Position numbers and translations under genes: made by a program
The notes under the pieces: generated by a model
Seen by the model: only the letters and a program-made list of their open reading frames with translations
Told to the model about the DNA's origin: nothing
Database searches by the model: none
Assembly (NCBI RefSeq): GCF_958979055.1
Contig: NC_084896.1
Location: 26,274,001 to 26,338,000 of the forward strand
DNA from: Alnus glutinosa
Taxonomy: Eukaryota; Streptophyta; Magnoliopsida; Fagales; Betulaceae
Length of the DNA: 64,000 bases
Direction of reading: 5' to 3'
Part shown: one piece after another, positions 35,088 to 47,705 of the stretch
Position numbering within the stretch: the stretch's first letter is position 1
How the letters are laid out: each line of letters opens with the position of its first letter

Positions 35088-35745
35088 ATAATAATATGGA
35101 AAAGTTATACTATTTGTTGATATGATTAATCTAAATTATAAATTGTATTATCTAATATTAAAATTGATTCAAAAATTTTTGTGGTTGGTTTTATTAACAA
35201 ATCGCTCATTCGAGTCAAATTTTGTTAAAAATTTTGACAAATTTCGTTAAGTGTCACGTCAATGTTAATAAGATATCGACACGTGTTAATCATAATAAAA
35301 AAAAATACAAATAATTAATTTTCTTTTCTTTTTTCTTTTTAAGAAAAGATAGGATTTAAAAGGAAAAAAAAAAAAAGGAGTGGCTGTCGATTGGGTAGGG
35401 GTTGGCCGGCCACGCATCACCGCTGGTCACCTCCAAAGGGAACTGGCAACCACCCATTTTTTATTTTCTATTTTTTTTTAAAAAAATAATAATAATTTTT
35501 AAGTTTTATTTATTTATATTTTTAATAGATTTTATTATTATTATCGACACATGCCACCATTATATTGGTGCTGACGTGTCATCTTACAGAATCTGTTAAA
35601 ATTTTGAACAAAATTCGATTTTAGTGAGCGATTTGTAAATTAAGCCAATCACAATGATTTCTGAATTAATTTTGATATCAGGTAGAGCGATTAGTAATTT
35701 AGGCTAACTACATAGACCAATTGTACAATTTTTCATAATAATAAT
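35088..35745. mobile_element. Long-TIR MULE-like element
   Basis: The outer arms are inverted over about 200 bp: 'aaattgattcaaaaatttttgtggttgg' type sequence on the left (about 35160) against its inverse near 35650, and 'gttaagtgtcacgtcaat' against the inverse of 'gctgacgtgtcatctta'. Same family as the intron elements 4092-4752 and 17170-17765. The interior has 'ggtggccggcc'-like stretches and no transposase. Confidence 0.7.
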
Positions 35746-36061
35746 AACCCTTTTAAGATTTTCTTAAAAGTTATACATATTCATATATTTAGACCCTTTA
35801 AATTAATTTTTCTTTTACACTGCAAAAAGATTTTCCTATCTAAGATTTTGGTTCCGCTCTGAAGCATACATGTCATTAATGAATGATAATTTAGTTTATT
35901 TCAACAAGTATATAGCTTTTATTATAGGTATCTTATAAATTGATGTTTCATTTCATGTGGTATTTATTATGCCGACCACTATATTAAATACAAATTTGTG
36001 TTTATTTATCCCACCAAATAAACTAGTTGGCGCTTTTTTCTTTTTCTTCTTCTTCTTCTTC

Positions 36062-36092
<31 letters not shown>

Positions 36093-36600
36093 TAATTTTA
36101 ATTTTTTATTTTTACAATAGATTTTTGAGAAAACAATTTATATTTGGAAAAATATGTTGGGGCCACTGTGTTCCACATGACTTTGATTTTTAGAACCCTT
36201 CATCAATTTTACACGATGATTTCAAATTTGAGATTTTTTTTTTCTCAAATAATTACGATTATATCATTCTTATTAAAAAATATTAAAAACATTAAAATTA
36301 AACAAAAATGTTTGATTTTTATACCCTAAATAGAGCGAGTCACGCGTTATGGTTCTCTCTCTCTCTCTCTTTATTTTTTTAATAAGAATTACATAATTTT
36401 ATTTTTATGTCATTTATATTACTTTCTTCAGGAAAAAATTGACGGAAATTTGTATGAAATTTCCTATAAATAGATTTGTAAGAAATTTCCATTCAAATCA
36501 AAATTGTATAAATCACAGAAGTCCTAGCATATTTCATTAATTATCAACTTGAATTTCAACTACTCAAATTTATCATCTTAACATTTATTACTTCTAGAAG
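35746..36600. other. Intergenic, AT-rich
   Basis: Poly-T/poly-A run at 36061-36093 and a (CT)n microsatellite at about 36354-36371. 'aatttcctataaatagatttgtaagaaatttcc' near 36450-36490 is a small inverted repeat. No gene. Confidence 0.5.
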
Positions 36601-36771
36601 CAGGGGTGGAGCCAGCCCCCCAAGTTGGGGGGGTCAAATTGAAAAAAAAAAGTTTTGGGTGGGCCAAAATTAGAAAAAACAACAAAATTTGGGGTAAAAT
36701 TTTAATTTTTAATTTTTTTTTTTTTTTGGGAGAGCCTTGGGGCTTGGGGGGGCCTAGTGGCTCCACCCCTG
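36601..36771. mobile_element. hAT-type MITE with perfect 8-bp TSD
   Basis: Ends CAGGGGTGGAGCCA and TGGCTCCACCCCTG are perfect 14-bp inverted repeats, flanked by identical 8-bp TCTAGAAG (36593-36600 and 36772-36779). The length of 171 bp, C/G runs just inside the ends and A/T-rich middle match the element at 716-915. The perfect ends and TSD suggest a recent insertion. Confidence 0.93.
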
Positions 36772-37480
36772 TCTAGAAGGTCTATAATTTATCTTTAACA
36801 TATTATTTTCTTTTAGTTGATAAATTTTGAAGTATTTAATTTTACAATAATGACAAAGATTTTAATAACTAAACTATGAAATTATTCTAAAGCATAGAGA
36901 ATCATGATATGCTCGACACCAAACAAAGATGGATGGTATCTCTAGTATGAACAGTCCCTTTTTTGAGTTCCGATTGCAATCAACCGTTGGTTGGACTTGG
37001 TTCGATGATTGATTCTGTGTATAGTACTTGTGCTTCTAATAAATTGTGCATATGACAGTGAGTCAGACAACAGACAGTACGTTCTCCATTTTCTATGGGT
37101 GACACAAAGTGAATCCATCTTTTAGGTGATATATAACTTGATATGATTAGTTTCGATTGCAATTATTTGTTTAAATTTGAGATAATTTGAATAGATGATT
37201 GTGAAAGATCGTTTATAAGACCCACCTGACCGAATAGATAGTCGGACACTCCAATTTTTATATGAGGAATGATAGAACTCTTTCTAGTTGTAAGAGACCG
37301 CTTATAAGACTAACTTGATCGGATAAATGGTTAGGCACTCTAATTTTTATATAAGAAATGTTAAAACTATTTTAGTGTTCTTCTGATATCTATTTGGAAA
37401 GGCATAAATGTAATTAAAAATTACATCATGCTTCCATGTCATTCAGAAGGATAGATGTAATTTTTTTAATTACATTTATA

Positions 37481-39118
37481 CAGTGGCGGAGCCAGGAATC
37501 TATCTTAGTAGGGGAGGAACTAAAAAAATATTAGTGTTAAGACTTTTCACACTAAACAACTAGTGGCCTAATGACACATACTCTAATGATATTCTAATAA
37601 AATTATCAGTATATTCCGATAGCTATTAATTTAAGAAATTAACGAACAATGTCTTAATAAAAAGAACAAACAATAACAAATAACGTACCTGAGAATGGCA
37701 AAAATTATACTGAAACTTGTCACTTGGCCAGACCAACAGAACAAGACTGCTAAACATTGCAGAAAAACACTATCAACAACTATAGATCATCCTATCTTAA
37801 TCCAAACAAATACAACTATCTATGCTTCAAATTGCAAATTGCAATTTGCAATGACCGTAAGTAATAAAGAAAAGCAAAACAAAGAAAATTAACTTAATAA
37901 AAAAAAAAAAAAAAATTGCAGTTGTGGGCCTGTGACCCACGTTGACAAGTCACTTGACTTACATTGCAACTATTCAAAAAAACATTCTGAAGAGTCAGAT
38001 AAGTCAACAAAATAGAAAGGAAAATATATATATATATATATATATATCTGAAAAGTCAGATAAGTCCAAAAAAAATTAAAAAATCTGAAAGTTAGAGAAG
38101 TCAACAAAATAGAAAGAAAAAAAAAATCTGAATAGTTAGATAAGTCAACAAAACAGGGAAAAAAAAAAAGAAAAAAAAAATCTGAAAAGGCAATGTTGAA
38201 AAGTCAGGATTAATTAGAAAAAAACAGAAAGAAAAAACAAAAAAAAATTCTGAAAAGGCAACGTTGAAAAGTCAGGATTAGTTAGAAAAAAAGAAAAAGA
38301 AAAAAAAGAAAATCAACAAAACAGAAAGAAAAAAAAAATAAAAAAATCCTGTAAAGGCAACGTTGAAAAGTCAAAATTAGTTAGAAAAAAAAAAAGAAAA
38401 GAAAAAGAAAGAAAATCAACAAAACAGAAAGAAAAAATAAAAATAAAAAAATTTGAAAAGGCAACGTTGAATAGTCGTGAACCACATATTTCATCCCTTA
38501 TCTTGAAAGAAAAAGTAAAGAAGAAAGTAAGAAACTAAAAAGAGAAGAAAAAAAGAAATTAAGAAACTAAAGAGAGAACAATTCGTCTCCTCCACTCTGC
38601 AGAGAACAGTTCGTCTCATCCATTCTACCCGGTACTAGAAAAGAAAAAAAAGAGTAAAAGGCTTGCTGCTTAGTGCTTACGGTGCGAGAGATTGCCGAGG
38701 GGCGAGGAGGAGGCACAGATGCTGGAGGCGCAGTTCTTGGTTTAATGACTTCTGATAGTTAGTTTTTTTGTGTAGAAGTTCTAAAGTTTCTCCGGAGAGA
38801 TATATGATTTTTTTTTTTTTTTTCACAAAAATGTTCCGTTCGGCTGTTCCTCTTCTTGAGCAAGTGAGCATTTAATGATTGTTGTTGGTTTTTTTTTTTT
38901 TGATAAAATTTTCTTTGACGGTTGGTTTTTCCATGTAAATGTATTTTTTTTTTTTTTTTTTTTCCTTTTGTTATCAGCAGGGGGCGGGCTAGCATCAACA
39001 TTTTTTTTTTTCTTTTTAATGTAATTTTTTCTTAAATACCTGTAATTTTTTTATTTTTTTTTTCCAGACATTTAGGGGGGCGGGCGCCCTTGCCCAACCC
39101 CCTTTGTCTCCGCCACTG
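37481..39118. mobile_element. Non-autonomous hAT element, 1.64 kb
   Basis: Left end CAGTGGCGGAGCCAG, right end TCTCCGCCACTG, flanked by 8-bp CATTTATA (37473-37480) and CATTTATG (39119-39126), seven of eight identical. The interior has no transposase. It has degenerate repeats with 'ggcaacgttgaaaagtca' (38190-38480), an (AT)n run (about 38025-38047) and several poly-T runs (38808-39060). It is inserted in the fold-back element 37150-39240. Confidence 0.88.
38010..38480. repeat. Degenerate tandem repeats inside hAT
   Basis: Units around 'tctgaaaagtcagataagtc' then 'aacaaaatagaaag' recur at about 37985, 38048, 38085 and 38128. Units with 'aaaggcaacgttgaaaagtca' and 'ttagttagaaaa' recur at about 38187, 38257, 38355 and 38457. 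Such repeats are common in plant hAT subterminal regions. Confidence 0.7.
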
Positions 39119-39459
39119 CATTTATGTCCTTCTAAATGGATATCAGAAGAACATTAGAAATAGCTTTAACATTCCTCTTTTTATATAGTCAGGTGAGTCT
39201 CATAAATGGTTTCTCACAAATGGCTAGATGAACTCTAACCTAATTAATATAATTAAACAAGTTAAACTTTTTAACTTTAACCCGCTAATTTTGTGTTGGG
39301 TTTGCAAGTCGTGCAAAAAATTGTCAGCCCTAAATATCGCATGTCAAGTTTGGATTGTATTGAGACATGAGTATAAGACTATATTCTATAAAAAATCAAC
39401 CCAACTTTGACAAATTTAATTAAATGTGTCAAACCTTTCAAATCCCAACCCACTAATTT

Positions 39460-39565
39460 TTTTTTTTTTTTGACATGTCCACACAAGAGGAGGATGGAGG
39501 ATTCGAACTAGTGACCTCCGCTTCATGAGGTGTGGTCCCTAGCCAATTGAGCTACCTTTTGGGGA
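39460..39565 (-). mobile_element. tRNA-derived SINE, copy 3
   Basis: On the minus strand: A-box TAGCTCAATTGG, B-box AGTTCGAATCC, 'ttgtgtggacatgtca' and poly-A tail (poly-T at 39460-39470). Flanked by identical ccactaattt (39450-39459 and 39566-39575). It has the best-preserved A- and B-boxes of the three copies. Confidence 0.9.
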
Positions 39566-39575
39566 CCACTAATTT

Positions 39576-40350
39576 CATATTGAATTTATGTCAAATTTAC
39601 AAATCGTATAAAAAATTGTCAGTCATATCCTTTTGTATTCCACCCGCTAAACCTCTTATTAAATCTCGTTAATCTATTAATTAAATATTTGAATTTATCA
39701 TTTCCTACCCATTTGAAATGATTGGCAATTAGCATGATATTACCACAAAGGTTTTGGACCCATGACTTCACAATTTACATATATTTCAGTTAAAACATTT
39801 AACATGGTAAACACCACTTATAAGAGTTTGAATCCACACAAAGAATAGTGTTAATATATTAATTAAATGCAAAAACGTTTGAACTTTTGAAATAACTGAT
39901 CATATATATATATATATATATTGGCAACCTTTTCACATAAACTTCTTCATAGAACCATAATATTTTAGAGGCAGTAAACAGTCTCATTTCCAGCACCATA
40001 AGCAAGCAGCGAATCTGAGTTCATTTCCCTGCCTACAATAATTCAATGCACGCAACGCTCAAGTAAAATTGAAAATCACACTATTTGCAATAAAGTAATA
40101 CTACATACTACATAAACATCCCACAAAGCTGATGTGGGCTTGGATGGATAGGGTTTAAAACCTATCGATATTTATAACAGAATGAAAACAGGTTAGAAGA
40201 ATCAAGTAACTACAAGCTGAAGCCAAGATCAACTACGAGACGGGGGAGAAAAAGAAAAGAAAAGAAATATAAATACAGAAGGAAGCTAGCCTGGATGCAC
40301 ACAACTTGGACAAGACACGAGAATGCAATAATGTAAATAAAGATTGTTTA
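39576..40350. other. Intergenic and 3' UTR of the VID27-domain gene
   Basis: (AT)n microsatellite at about 39902-39921. From about 39960 the sequence is probably 3' UTR of the minus-strand gene ending at 40351. No other gene seen. Confidence 0.5.
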
Positions 40351-43300
40351 TCAACGTTGTCGCTTGCCGGAGAGGCTGATAGAGCTAACTTTCAATGGGG
40401 TTGCCACCACCAGTGGAGCTTCTGGAGAGTCACTAACAGCAAATTTGTCGTGCATGAAACGACTCTCAATAATGGACTCATCCTTCAACAAAATCTTGTA
40501 ACAATAACAGCTTTTAAGGCCTTGCTGATTCCGGTAGCAGTCGTGAGCACTGTTCTTCACCTGCTGGAAGTCCCATATCACACTGAACTTGCCCACCGTT
40601 GCAACCAAATGCCGCTCTTGTTTACCATTTTCAGTGACCTAAAAGCCAATATCATATGTGAAACAAATCCATAAGTTAAATTAACTTAAGCTCATCCACT
40701 AACTAAAGGAGACAAAAAAGCACACATGTATCACAAGTCCTAAAAAAATCCAGAATGACCAGCAAACAAATCAACCAATTCAGCTGGAAATAACTAAATT
40801 AACAGGCACTCACGGAACTCCAAAAACTTAACTTTCTGAGCACTGAAACTAAAAGTAAAATCATATGCACACACAACAGAAAGGAAAGTTATCTACAGTG
40901 TTCACAGAAAATATAATTGTAAGACCCTTTTGTTTGGCAGTGTATTTCCACAGAGCTAATTCAGTGTTCCATATCAGATATTTCATGATTTTTATGCTCT
41001 CTCTCTCTTTTTTTTTTAACTAAAAGTGTAATAACCATATTATTAAACAGAGAACCTTTCCACACAAAGAGAACACTTAAAAGTCCAACCTAACATGATA
41101 TATTGCTTTATGACTAAACAAACCCAAATAAAATCAGCCCCAGATATGCAACTAGACATCATTTTAGTGCCCATATGAAGTCAAATCTCCGATTAGGAAC
41201 AGAACACCCTAGCCTAAACCAAATGCTCTGTCATTTCCATTCTCTCTTTCTCTTTCCTTTTCTTTTCTTTTTCTTTTTCTGGTTTTTCCCCTCAAATAAC
41301 ATAAAAACTGTCCATAAGATAGACATGTTCTTTTCACCATTTCTTTTTCAACAATCAGATCGACAAACAAATGTGTACATAAGCTAACAACCCTAGAAAG
41401 CTATTAATTATGGGCACGCTTCACTCTTCCAATTTGCAATATAAAATCAATGACAACTTTATACCAGATCATAACCCTTTTCTTAGTGCATGCAAGTACG
41501 AAATAGCACTCCAGTAGTTTGTCCTAAATTTCGACGTTAATAATACAAGCTCATATGTGAATTCCATTTGAACTAACAAAACACTTGCATAAAAAGTAGC
41601 TATTATTTTAAGTAAGTAGTCCCTCTGTATGCCAAATCAATATTCATAGGACTGCTTGCAAATGCGAACTAGGAAATGACCAATCAAAAAAGCACTTTTG
41701 CACTTAACCCTGGCAAATGTTCCTTTTTTAGTCATTACAGTAACCATTTCTTGGCAAAAGAACAAAAGAGAAATTTGTAGATATCGAACTGTTCACCAAT
41801 GCATCTATTTGCCCCCATACTGGCAACATCCAAATCTAAATCTGAAACATTAAACATATATAATATGTATCTCCCAGAAAAATATCAAATTTGTTTTGGA
41901 ACAATTACCAACTGTAATTAGTATGTTCCACAACTGCATTTACCGCTCACAAGTCACAACTACAGTGTTTTCACAAGATACGGTTCTCACGTTAGTAAAG
42001 AGCGCTAGTTTTAGAAAGATGATAGTAGTATGATTGGAAACAGATGCAGTATGGAAAAGACTTTGGGCTATAACTACATGATAGATGAAAAAAACACATA
42101 TAAATGGTAGTATATTGTGAACCTAGTCACCTAGTGGTACTTATAAGAATAAAAGAAGACATCGCTATCACAAGAATCTCATTCATGGCCCATTAAATGG
42201 GGATGCAACCAGAAAGCTGAATGAAACAAGTTTGCCAGTAATCTAACCGTATATAAAGATACAACAAACTACCAAGACATATTCACAACAATTAGTAGTT
42301 GCAGCATATAAAAAGGATTATAAGTATGCCTACCCATGAGAAATGGCCACCGTGAAACTTATTATTTGCCCCAGCCAAATGTGAATCCAGAGGGGTCAGC
42401 TTCAACAACCTCGGAGCAGGAATCCTGTTCCCCATTCGACCACTAAATCCAGTCTTTGTTTTCCCATCTTTGTCAGTGAACAAAGTGCAGATAAGGACCA
42501 AATACGTATCGGCCGTGCCCAAAATCCACTTCCCGTCATAAGTAACATCTACATGAGTAATTGGCGAACCAAGCCCCGGAAAAGCCGTCTTGGCCTGCCT
42601 CATGGAGGTCTTCGAATACAGTCTTATCTTCCCATCAACAGAACCAACGACAATCGACCCATCCCCAGTAGTCGCAAAGCACTGGAAATTCGTACCCTTC
42701 GAGAACTGATGCCCCTGCGTCCAATGCAAAACCGGAGAATTCGCATTCGCAATGTTCTGAACCATTCCTCTCCGTTCGCGCATATCCCACTGGCACAACC
42801 TGTTATCATCCAATCCCAAAAACGTCGACTCCGAAGGGTCCAATTGCGACCCTTTGGTATCATTCGTGATATCCCTCATCGTAATGTCAGTCCCATCCTT
42901 CTCAAACTTCCACTGCGTGACAATCTTTCCCGTCTCAATATCAAGCTGTTGAAGCCCATTGGCGTTAGGCTTCCCTTCCTTCAATGGACTCATCAGGAGC
43001 ATATTCGTCTCGGCACGCATCAACAGAGCCTTTTTGGGGGTCGATAATCGCCCCGAACTCAAACCCCCACCGTCGAATTTCACAGAAACACCTTTCCCAT
43101 GAATCCCATGGTTGAAATTCCGGTACACCTGTACGCCACTGTCGTTCACCAAGAAGCTGTTATCCAATGCCCCCAATGTCAAGCTCTGTACGCCGCCATT
43201 CGCCGCCTCCTCGAACTCCTCCAGCAAGTCATTGCTCGGACGGACGGGCGTCGCCGGCTCAGGGCCGCCATCGTCAGTGGCATCCTCCCACATCGAATCG

Positions 43301-43974
43301 TCGGCGATCTCTGGCTTTAACCACCCTATAAAATCTTTCCCGTAAACCTTAATTTTGTTCTCCTCGGTGGCCTTAAGCCCGTGAACGTTTTCGAACAAGC
43401 AGTCCTGAAATTCGGTCAGGAATTTCCGGTACGCCTCTTCTGAGGGGAACTTCAGGGCCCACACGCCGTTGGACACGAAATCGACGCGGCGCTGATCACC
43501 GAACAGCTTCAATTGCATCTCGCTCGAAACCCTAGATCGGACCTTGGACCCCACTTTGAGAACCCAGGCACCACCGTCCGATTCATCGTCCTCATCTTCC
43601 TCGTCGTAATCATCGCCACCGTCGATTTTTGAGGTTCTTACAAAGGAATAAGACACGTGCTTGTCGGAGACGATCCACTTGGCCTTGGGGGTGTTGCCGC
43701 CGATGTGAAGGTAGAGCTTCAACGAATTCTTCGAATTAGGGTTGTTGGAAGAAGAGGAAGGAGAGGAAGAGGCGCCGTACTTGAGCTTGAGGGATTTGAG
43801 CCTTGCTTCGACCTCGTCTAGGGCTTTGGATTTGGTTGCTTTTGGCCGGTCCTCTGCGTCGTCGTATTGCTCTTCCTCCTCCCCTTCTTCTTCTTCTTCT
43901 TCTTCTTCTTCGGTGTATTGGTCTGAGTCTGCGTCAGACACGTCGAGGCCCTCGCGGCTCTGAGCGGTACCCAT
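40351..43974 (-). CDS. CYPRO4: VID27-domain protein, CYPRO4/DEM type
   Basis: Two exons on the minus strand, 43974-42334 and 40638-40351, joined in phase 0 (..HGGHFSW | [10 protein letters not shown]..), giving 642 aa. The 1.7-kb intron shows no coding. Recognised as the plant relative of yeast Vid27, known as CYPRO4 in cardoon and DEM in tomato, where DEM is needed for embryo and meristem organisation. Residues 21-43 form a Glu/Asp-rich run. About 85-200 is a PH-like region ([10 protein letters not shown].. to ..[11 protein letters not shown]). About 263-610 is the VID27 C-terminal beta-propeller-like domain ([43 protein letters not shown]). The start MGTAQS fits an N-myristoylation signal, which suggests membrane attachment. 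The C-terminus is basic (SLSGKRQR). Molecular role in plants is poorly defined. Confidence 0.93.
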
Positions 43975-45116
43975 GTGGTTGAATTGGTTGAAGAGTGGGA
44001 GAGTGAGAGAGATTTGCCGAGAGCTTGGAGGATTTGATAGATTTCAGAGCGGAATTTGAGAATCTTTTTTGAACTTTGCGATCCGTGGAAATGGATGTCA
44101 GTTTGGGATTTGGGGCTTTTTATACGGGATGCTAACACCGTTACACCGGCTATTTCTGGTTTCCATGTTTTTGGATATATATATATATATACACACGGAT
44201 TAATAGTAAGTTTTGAAATTGAGATTTCGTAAATAAAAAATAAATTATTTAAAAATTATGTTTTTAAAAAATTACGATTTACAAATGTAGAAAATTATTG
44301 CTTTTTTCAAATCGCAAGTAAGTAGTGACTTTTTTAGGACGTAGAATTTTAAAGACTAACATGCGATTTTGTCAAATACTTAACTACGTTTTTAAAAATT
44401 AATTTTTCATATTGCATATTTTAAAATTGATATTTTAAATCGCACATTTTGAAATCGCAAGCTCAAACAGACCCTAATATTATTTATAATTATTTGTCCA
44501 AATTTGAAAGAATTCAGATAAATAATTAAGAGAAACCACTTATAAAACTTACATCGATTTGTATTAATGTTATCAAGGGTATGTTTGGCTAGTAATTTTG
44601 CATGCTAAAAGTGTGTTTTTGAACAAAACTATGTAGTGTGTATTAAAAGAAGCAACGATTTGAAAAGTTAAAAAAATATATATATGTTTTTGTGTAGAAG
44701 GTAAGAGGGTGTCGTAAAAATGCACAATTTTAAAAGTCGATATATTTTACTAAATGCTTAATAATATTTTAAAAAATATATATATATTTTAGAAAAAAGT
44801 TAAAAGCTTCTTAGTGATGTAATATAATCTTGAATTTTTACGGTGAATTCAATGATCTTGATGGAGCAAACCTAACTTAAAGGTGAAGTAAAACCCCCTA
44901 TGTATCATAGAATGTGAAATTGTTTTCAACAAGGGGTTCATATGAGTAAATAGTCTATGTCACCGGCTATCGCCCTTCACAGGTTAGCGTTGATTCGACG
45001 TCGACATTACTTCGTACTGAAGGAAATGATTAGTTAAAGGTTTGCACTTTGCAGTGTCCATTGTGTGTAGTTATAGGGAAATTACGTGGTCAGCTGTGCA
45101 TTGATATTGAAAAAAT
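43975..45116. other. Upstream of the VID27-domain gene, intergenic
   Basis: 5' UTR and promoter of the minus-strand gene near 43975-44130, with a possible TATA-like 'tataaaaa' (reverse of tttttata) at about 44117-44124. Beyond it is AT-rich DNA with an (AT)n run at about 44176-44191 and fold-back 'aaatcgca' motifs (44300-44460). No gene. Confidence 0.5.
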
Positions 45117-45297
45117 GGAAATGATTCTTACACTCATTTCTTACAACAGTTCCACAACAAGCTGACGTAGGTGGTAATATTTTATTATTATTTTTTTTTG
45201 TTTTATTTTCTTTTTGTAAAAAAAATAATAAAATATTACCGGTCACATCAACTTGTTGTGGGGTTGTTGTGAGAAATGAGTGTAGGGATCATTTCTC
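45117..45297. mobile_element. MITE with long arms and perfect 10-bp TSD
   Basis: The arms pair over more than 70 bp: 'cactcatttcttacaaca' on the left against 'tgttgtgagaaatgagtg' on the right, and 'ggtaatattttattatt' against its inverse. Identical ttgaaaaaat flanks (45107-45116 and 45298-45307) give a 10-bp TSD, in the MULE range (8-11 bp). 181 bp, non-coding, highly symmetric. Confidence 0.9.
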
Positions 45298-45307
45298 TTG
45301 AAAAAAT

Positions 45308-46384
45308 TATACAATTTTTTTTTTTTTATTTTGGTGGAAGAACCACCTACTCTACCACCTATTAGGCTGACTTGTCCTAAATTACTGGTATGAGGTGGCT
45401 GAATTATTCATGCGGCTACTTCCAAAATGGTAAATTTGAGATTGGTTAAAGCACTTTTCTTTTTTTATTTTTTTTGGTATTTTAGTATTGTTGGCAAGAT
45501 TTAAATTGTTCATTTAAAATGAATGGTCTAAAAAAAATGTATTATACATCATGCAACATCCTAAAGATTTGAATATGTCAGCTATATCATGAATTGAGAT
45601 TGTGCAATTGTAAGAAATTGCATAGGACTTACAATTATAAAGATTCATGTTGATCATTCAAAATAAACAGTCAAAACTTTAAAAATATAAGAAACTAATG
45701 GGTGACCAAACCATTTCATGGGGTGAACGACCACCCTCTCTCCGTTTGATGGGGTGGTTAATTACCTAAGTATTTGATAAGGTAGCTTATCACTTTTCAA
45801 AAGATAAAACAGTGATTGACCACACCTCAAAGGAGTGGCCAGCAATCAAATAAGGGTTGCTTGTCAACCCATTAGTTCTTTTCATTTCTTTGACTCAATT
45901 GAAGCAAAATGACCTGTTCGATACTTTGAAATTGTAGGCCCTATGATTCCTTGGAATTGTAAGATACTTCAATCCCCTATTGGATATTTATGAGTATAAC
46001 TTCTATCAGGTTATGAACTAGGCATTTTTTGCCAGAGTTTGATACGTTAGCCTGGAACAAGAAAATCAAATAGAATCAAAACACCTAATTATATCTCCTC
46101 ATATTCTCTCACTCTCTTCATATTCTTGACAAGTGAATTGCCGGAGAAGACGAACGCTGCCCAAGCCCGAATGTTGCCACCGCCCAAGACAAACGCTACC
46201 CAAGCCTGAACGCTGCCGCTCTCTCTAATTAGTTTTCCCACATTCACCATTGGCTTACATTTGATTCTCAGAGCCGACGTTAGCATCCTCTCTTTGTTTG
46301 TCTTGTTCCACCACAACATGTTGGTGATTGTAATTCGAGGGTGTCGCTTGATGTTCTTGGGTTTTATTGGTGATTGTTGTATTT

Positions 46385-46415
<31 letters not shown>

Positions 46416-47640
46416 ATGTTTTTATGTTTTTTTGTTTTATTTTTTCTATTAATTCATTCTTCGGTCTTGATTTAAGTGTAAAGCAATTCTTTCATAAGTT
46501 TTTGTAAAATACGCACACAAGGTGTATGATAAAATGCCTCAACCAATCTGCCAAATTATGAGAGGCTTTGTTGTATTTATGACCAAGCATTACAAAGGAA
46601 TGAATCTATATAATTTTCTATAATTGACTGTCATGCATGCTCTCTTTAGTGATCTTTCCCATTCAAACAGATGCGGAGGAACTTAATACTTGTTCATATG
46701 GCTTCTGTTGCATCAATAATTATGCGTGTAGAAAATTTGATGCTCTGTTTTTTGTATTGTATAACAGGATATATTTTCAAATTATTCTTCAGTGAATTGC
46801 ATTATTGCAATGTCACTTTCAGGACTTGATCTATTCCCAGTTAACTGGTTAATTGGAGAAAACTCCCATGAATCGACAAACAATGAACAGCAAATTGGTT
46901 GGACTTGGGGGTCATGTCGAACAGTAGAGTTAGCAGAGAATGAAATAGCCAGGAATGTCTCTAGATTTCAGTTCATAACACTTGTGTTTCGTATCAGTTT
47001 TGAATCTAACCAAATATGATGATTTTGGGTGTTCTTTACAGAAGCTTCAATCTCTGCCTTGGCTTCCTTTGGTAGATGATCCCACCAGTTGATTTTAAGG
47101 TTCTATGTTGTATCTGAGATGCAATAAAGCATTTTTTTCTTCTTCTTGTAAAACATTAGGGTGTATGTTGGCCCTCACGTGAGTAGCACAAAAGGCAACA
47201 AGATTTGTCATGTTTTATCAAAGGATCAAACTAGTCTTCTCTGAAGAATCATTGTGCAGTATGTCTAGTGCAATTTTTTGGCCATTATACAAGTTGATCC
47301 ACCAAAATCAATAAGAATTCATAAGCTAATCCCCCAAAATCAATAGCAAAAAACCTCCTATCATAGACGAATAAACAAATCAAGTTGGAATTCACAATTT
47401 CAGTGCATTAATATAACTTCCCAAAATACTTAGTTGTAGCCATATACAAAAGTACCTGTAGTACTCATTTACTATAGATATTCATAACTAAAAAACCAAT
47501 CACATATAGCCATATACAACCATAACTTGTGCATTACAACCTCACAAAAAAAGGCCACACCACACAAAAATTAGCAACTTCAAGGATTTCCATAGGTGTT
47601 TGCTTCTACCGCAGCAACTCCAAAACTTTGGCCAATTTTT
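45308..47640. other. Intergenic, no supported gene
   Basis: AT-rich with short open frames. 45700-45870 has 'gggtgaacgaccaccc'-type blocks resembling MULE interiors; 46140-46215 carries a short 'gaacgctgccca' repeat. A 75-codon frame at 46792-47019 is unrecognised and has no supporting exon structure. Confidence 0.4.
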
Positions 47641-47705
47641 CTATTGATTCTCCTCTTGCAATTCTAAAACTCCGGTGGCTGAAGGTTTTATGAAAGGTGC
47701 TTGAT

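Larger units (their letters stand above)
37150..39240. repeat. Fold-back element split by a hAT insertion
   Basis: The left arm (about 37200-37480: 'cttataagacccacctgacc', 'tcttctgatatctatttgg') and right arm (39119-39240: 'ggatatcagaagaacat', 'caggtgagtctcataaatgg') are inverted relatives, but lie 1.64 kb apart because a hAT element sits between them. A related fold-back is at 55250-55440. Ends are approximate. Confidence 0.6.

Noticed and set aside
42553-43963. Plus-strand frames opposite the VID27-domain exon
   Set aside because: Shadows of a 547-codon exon with recognisable domain structure on the other strand.
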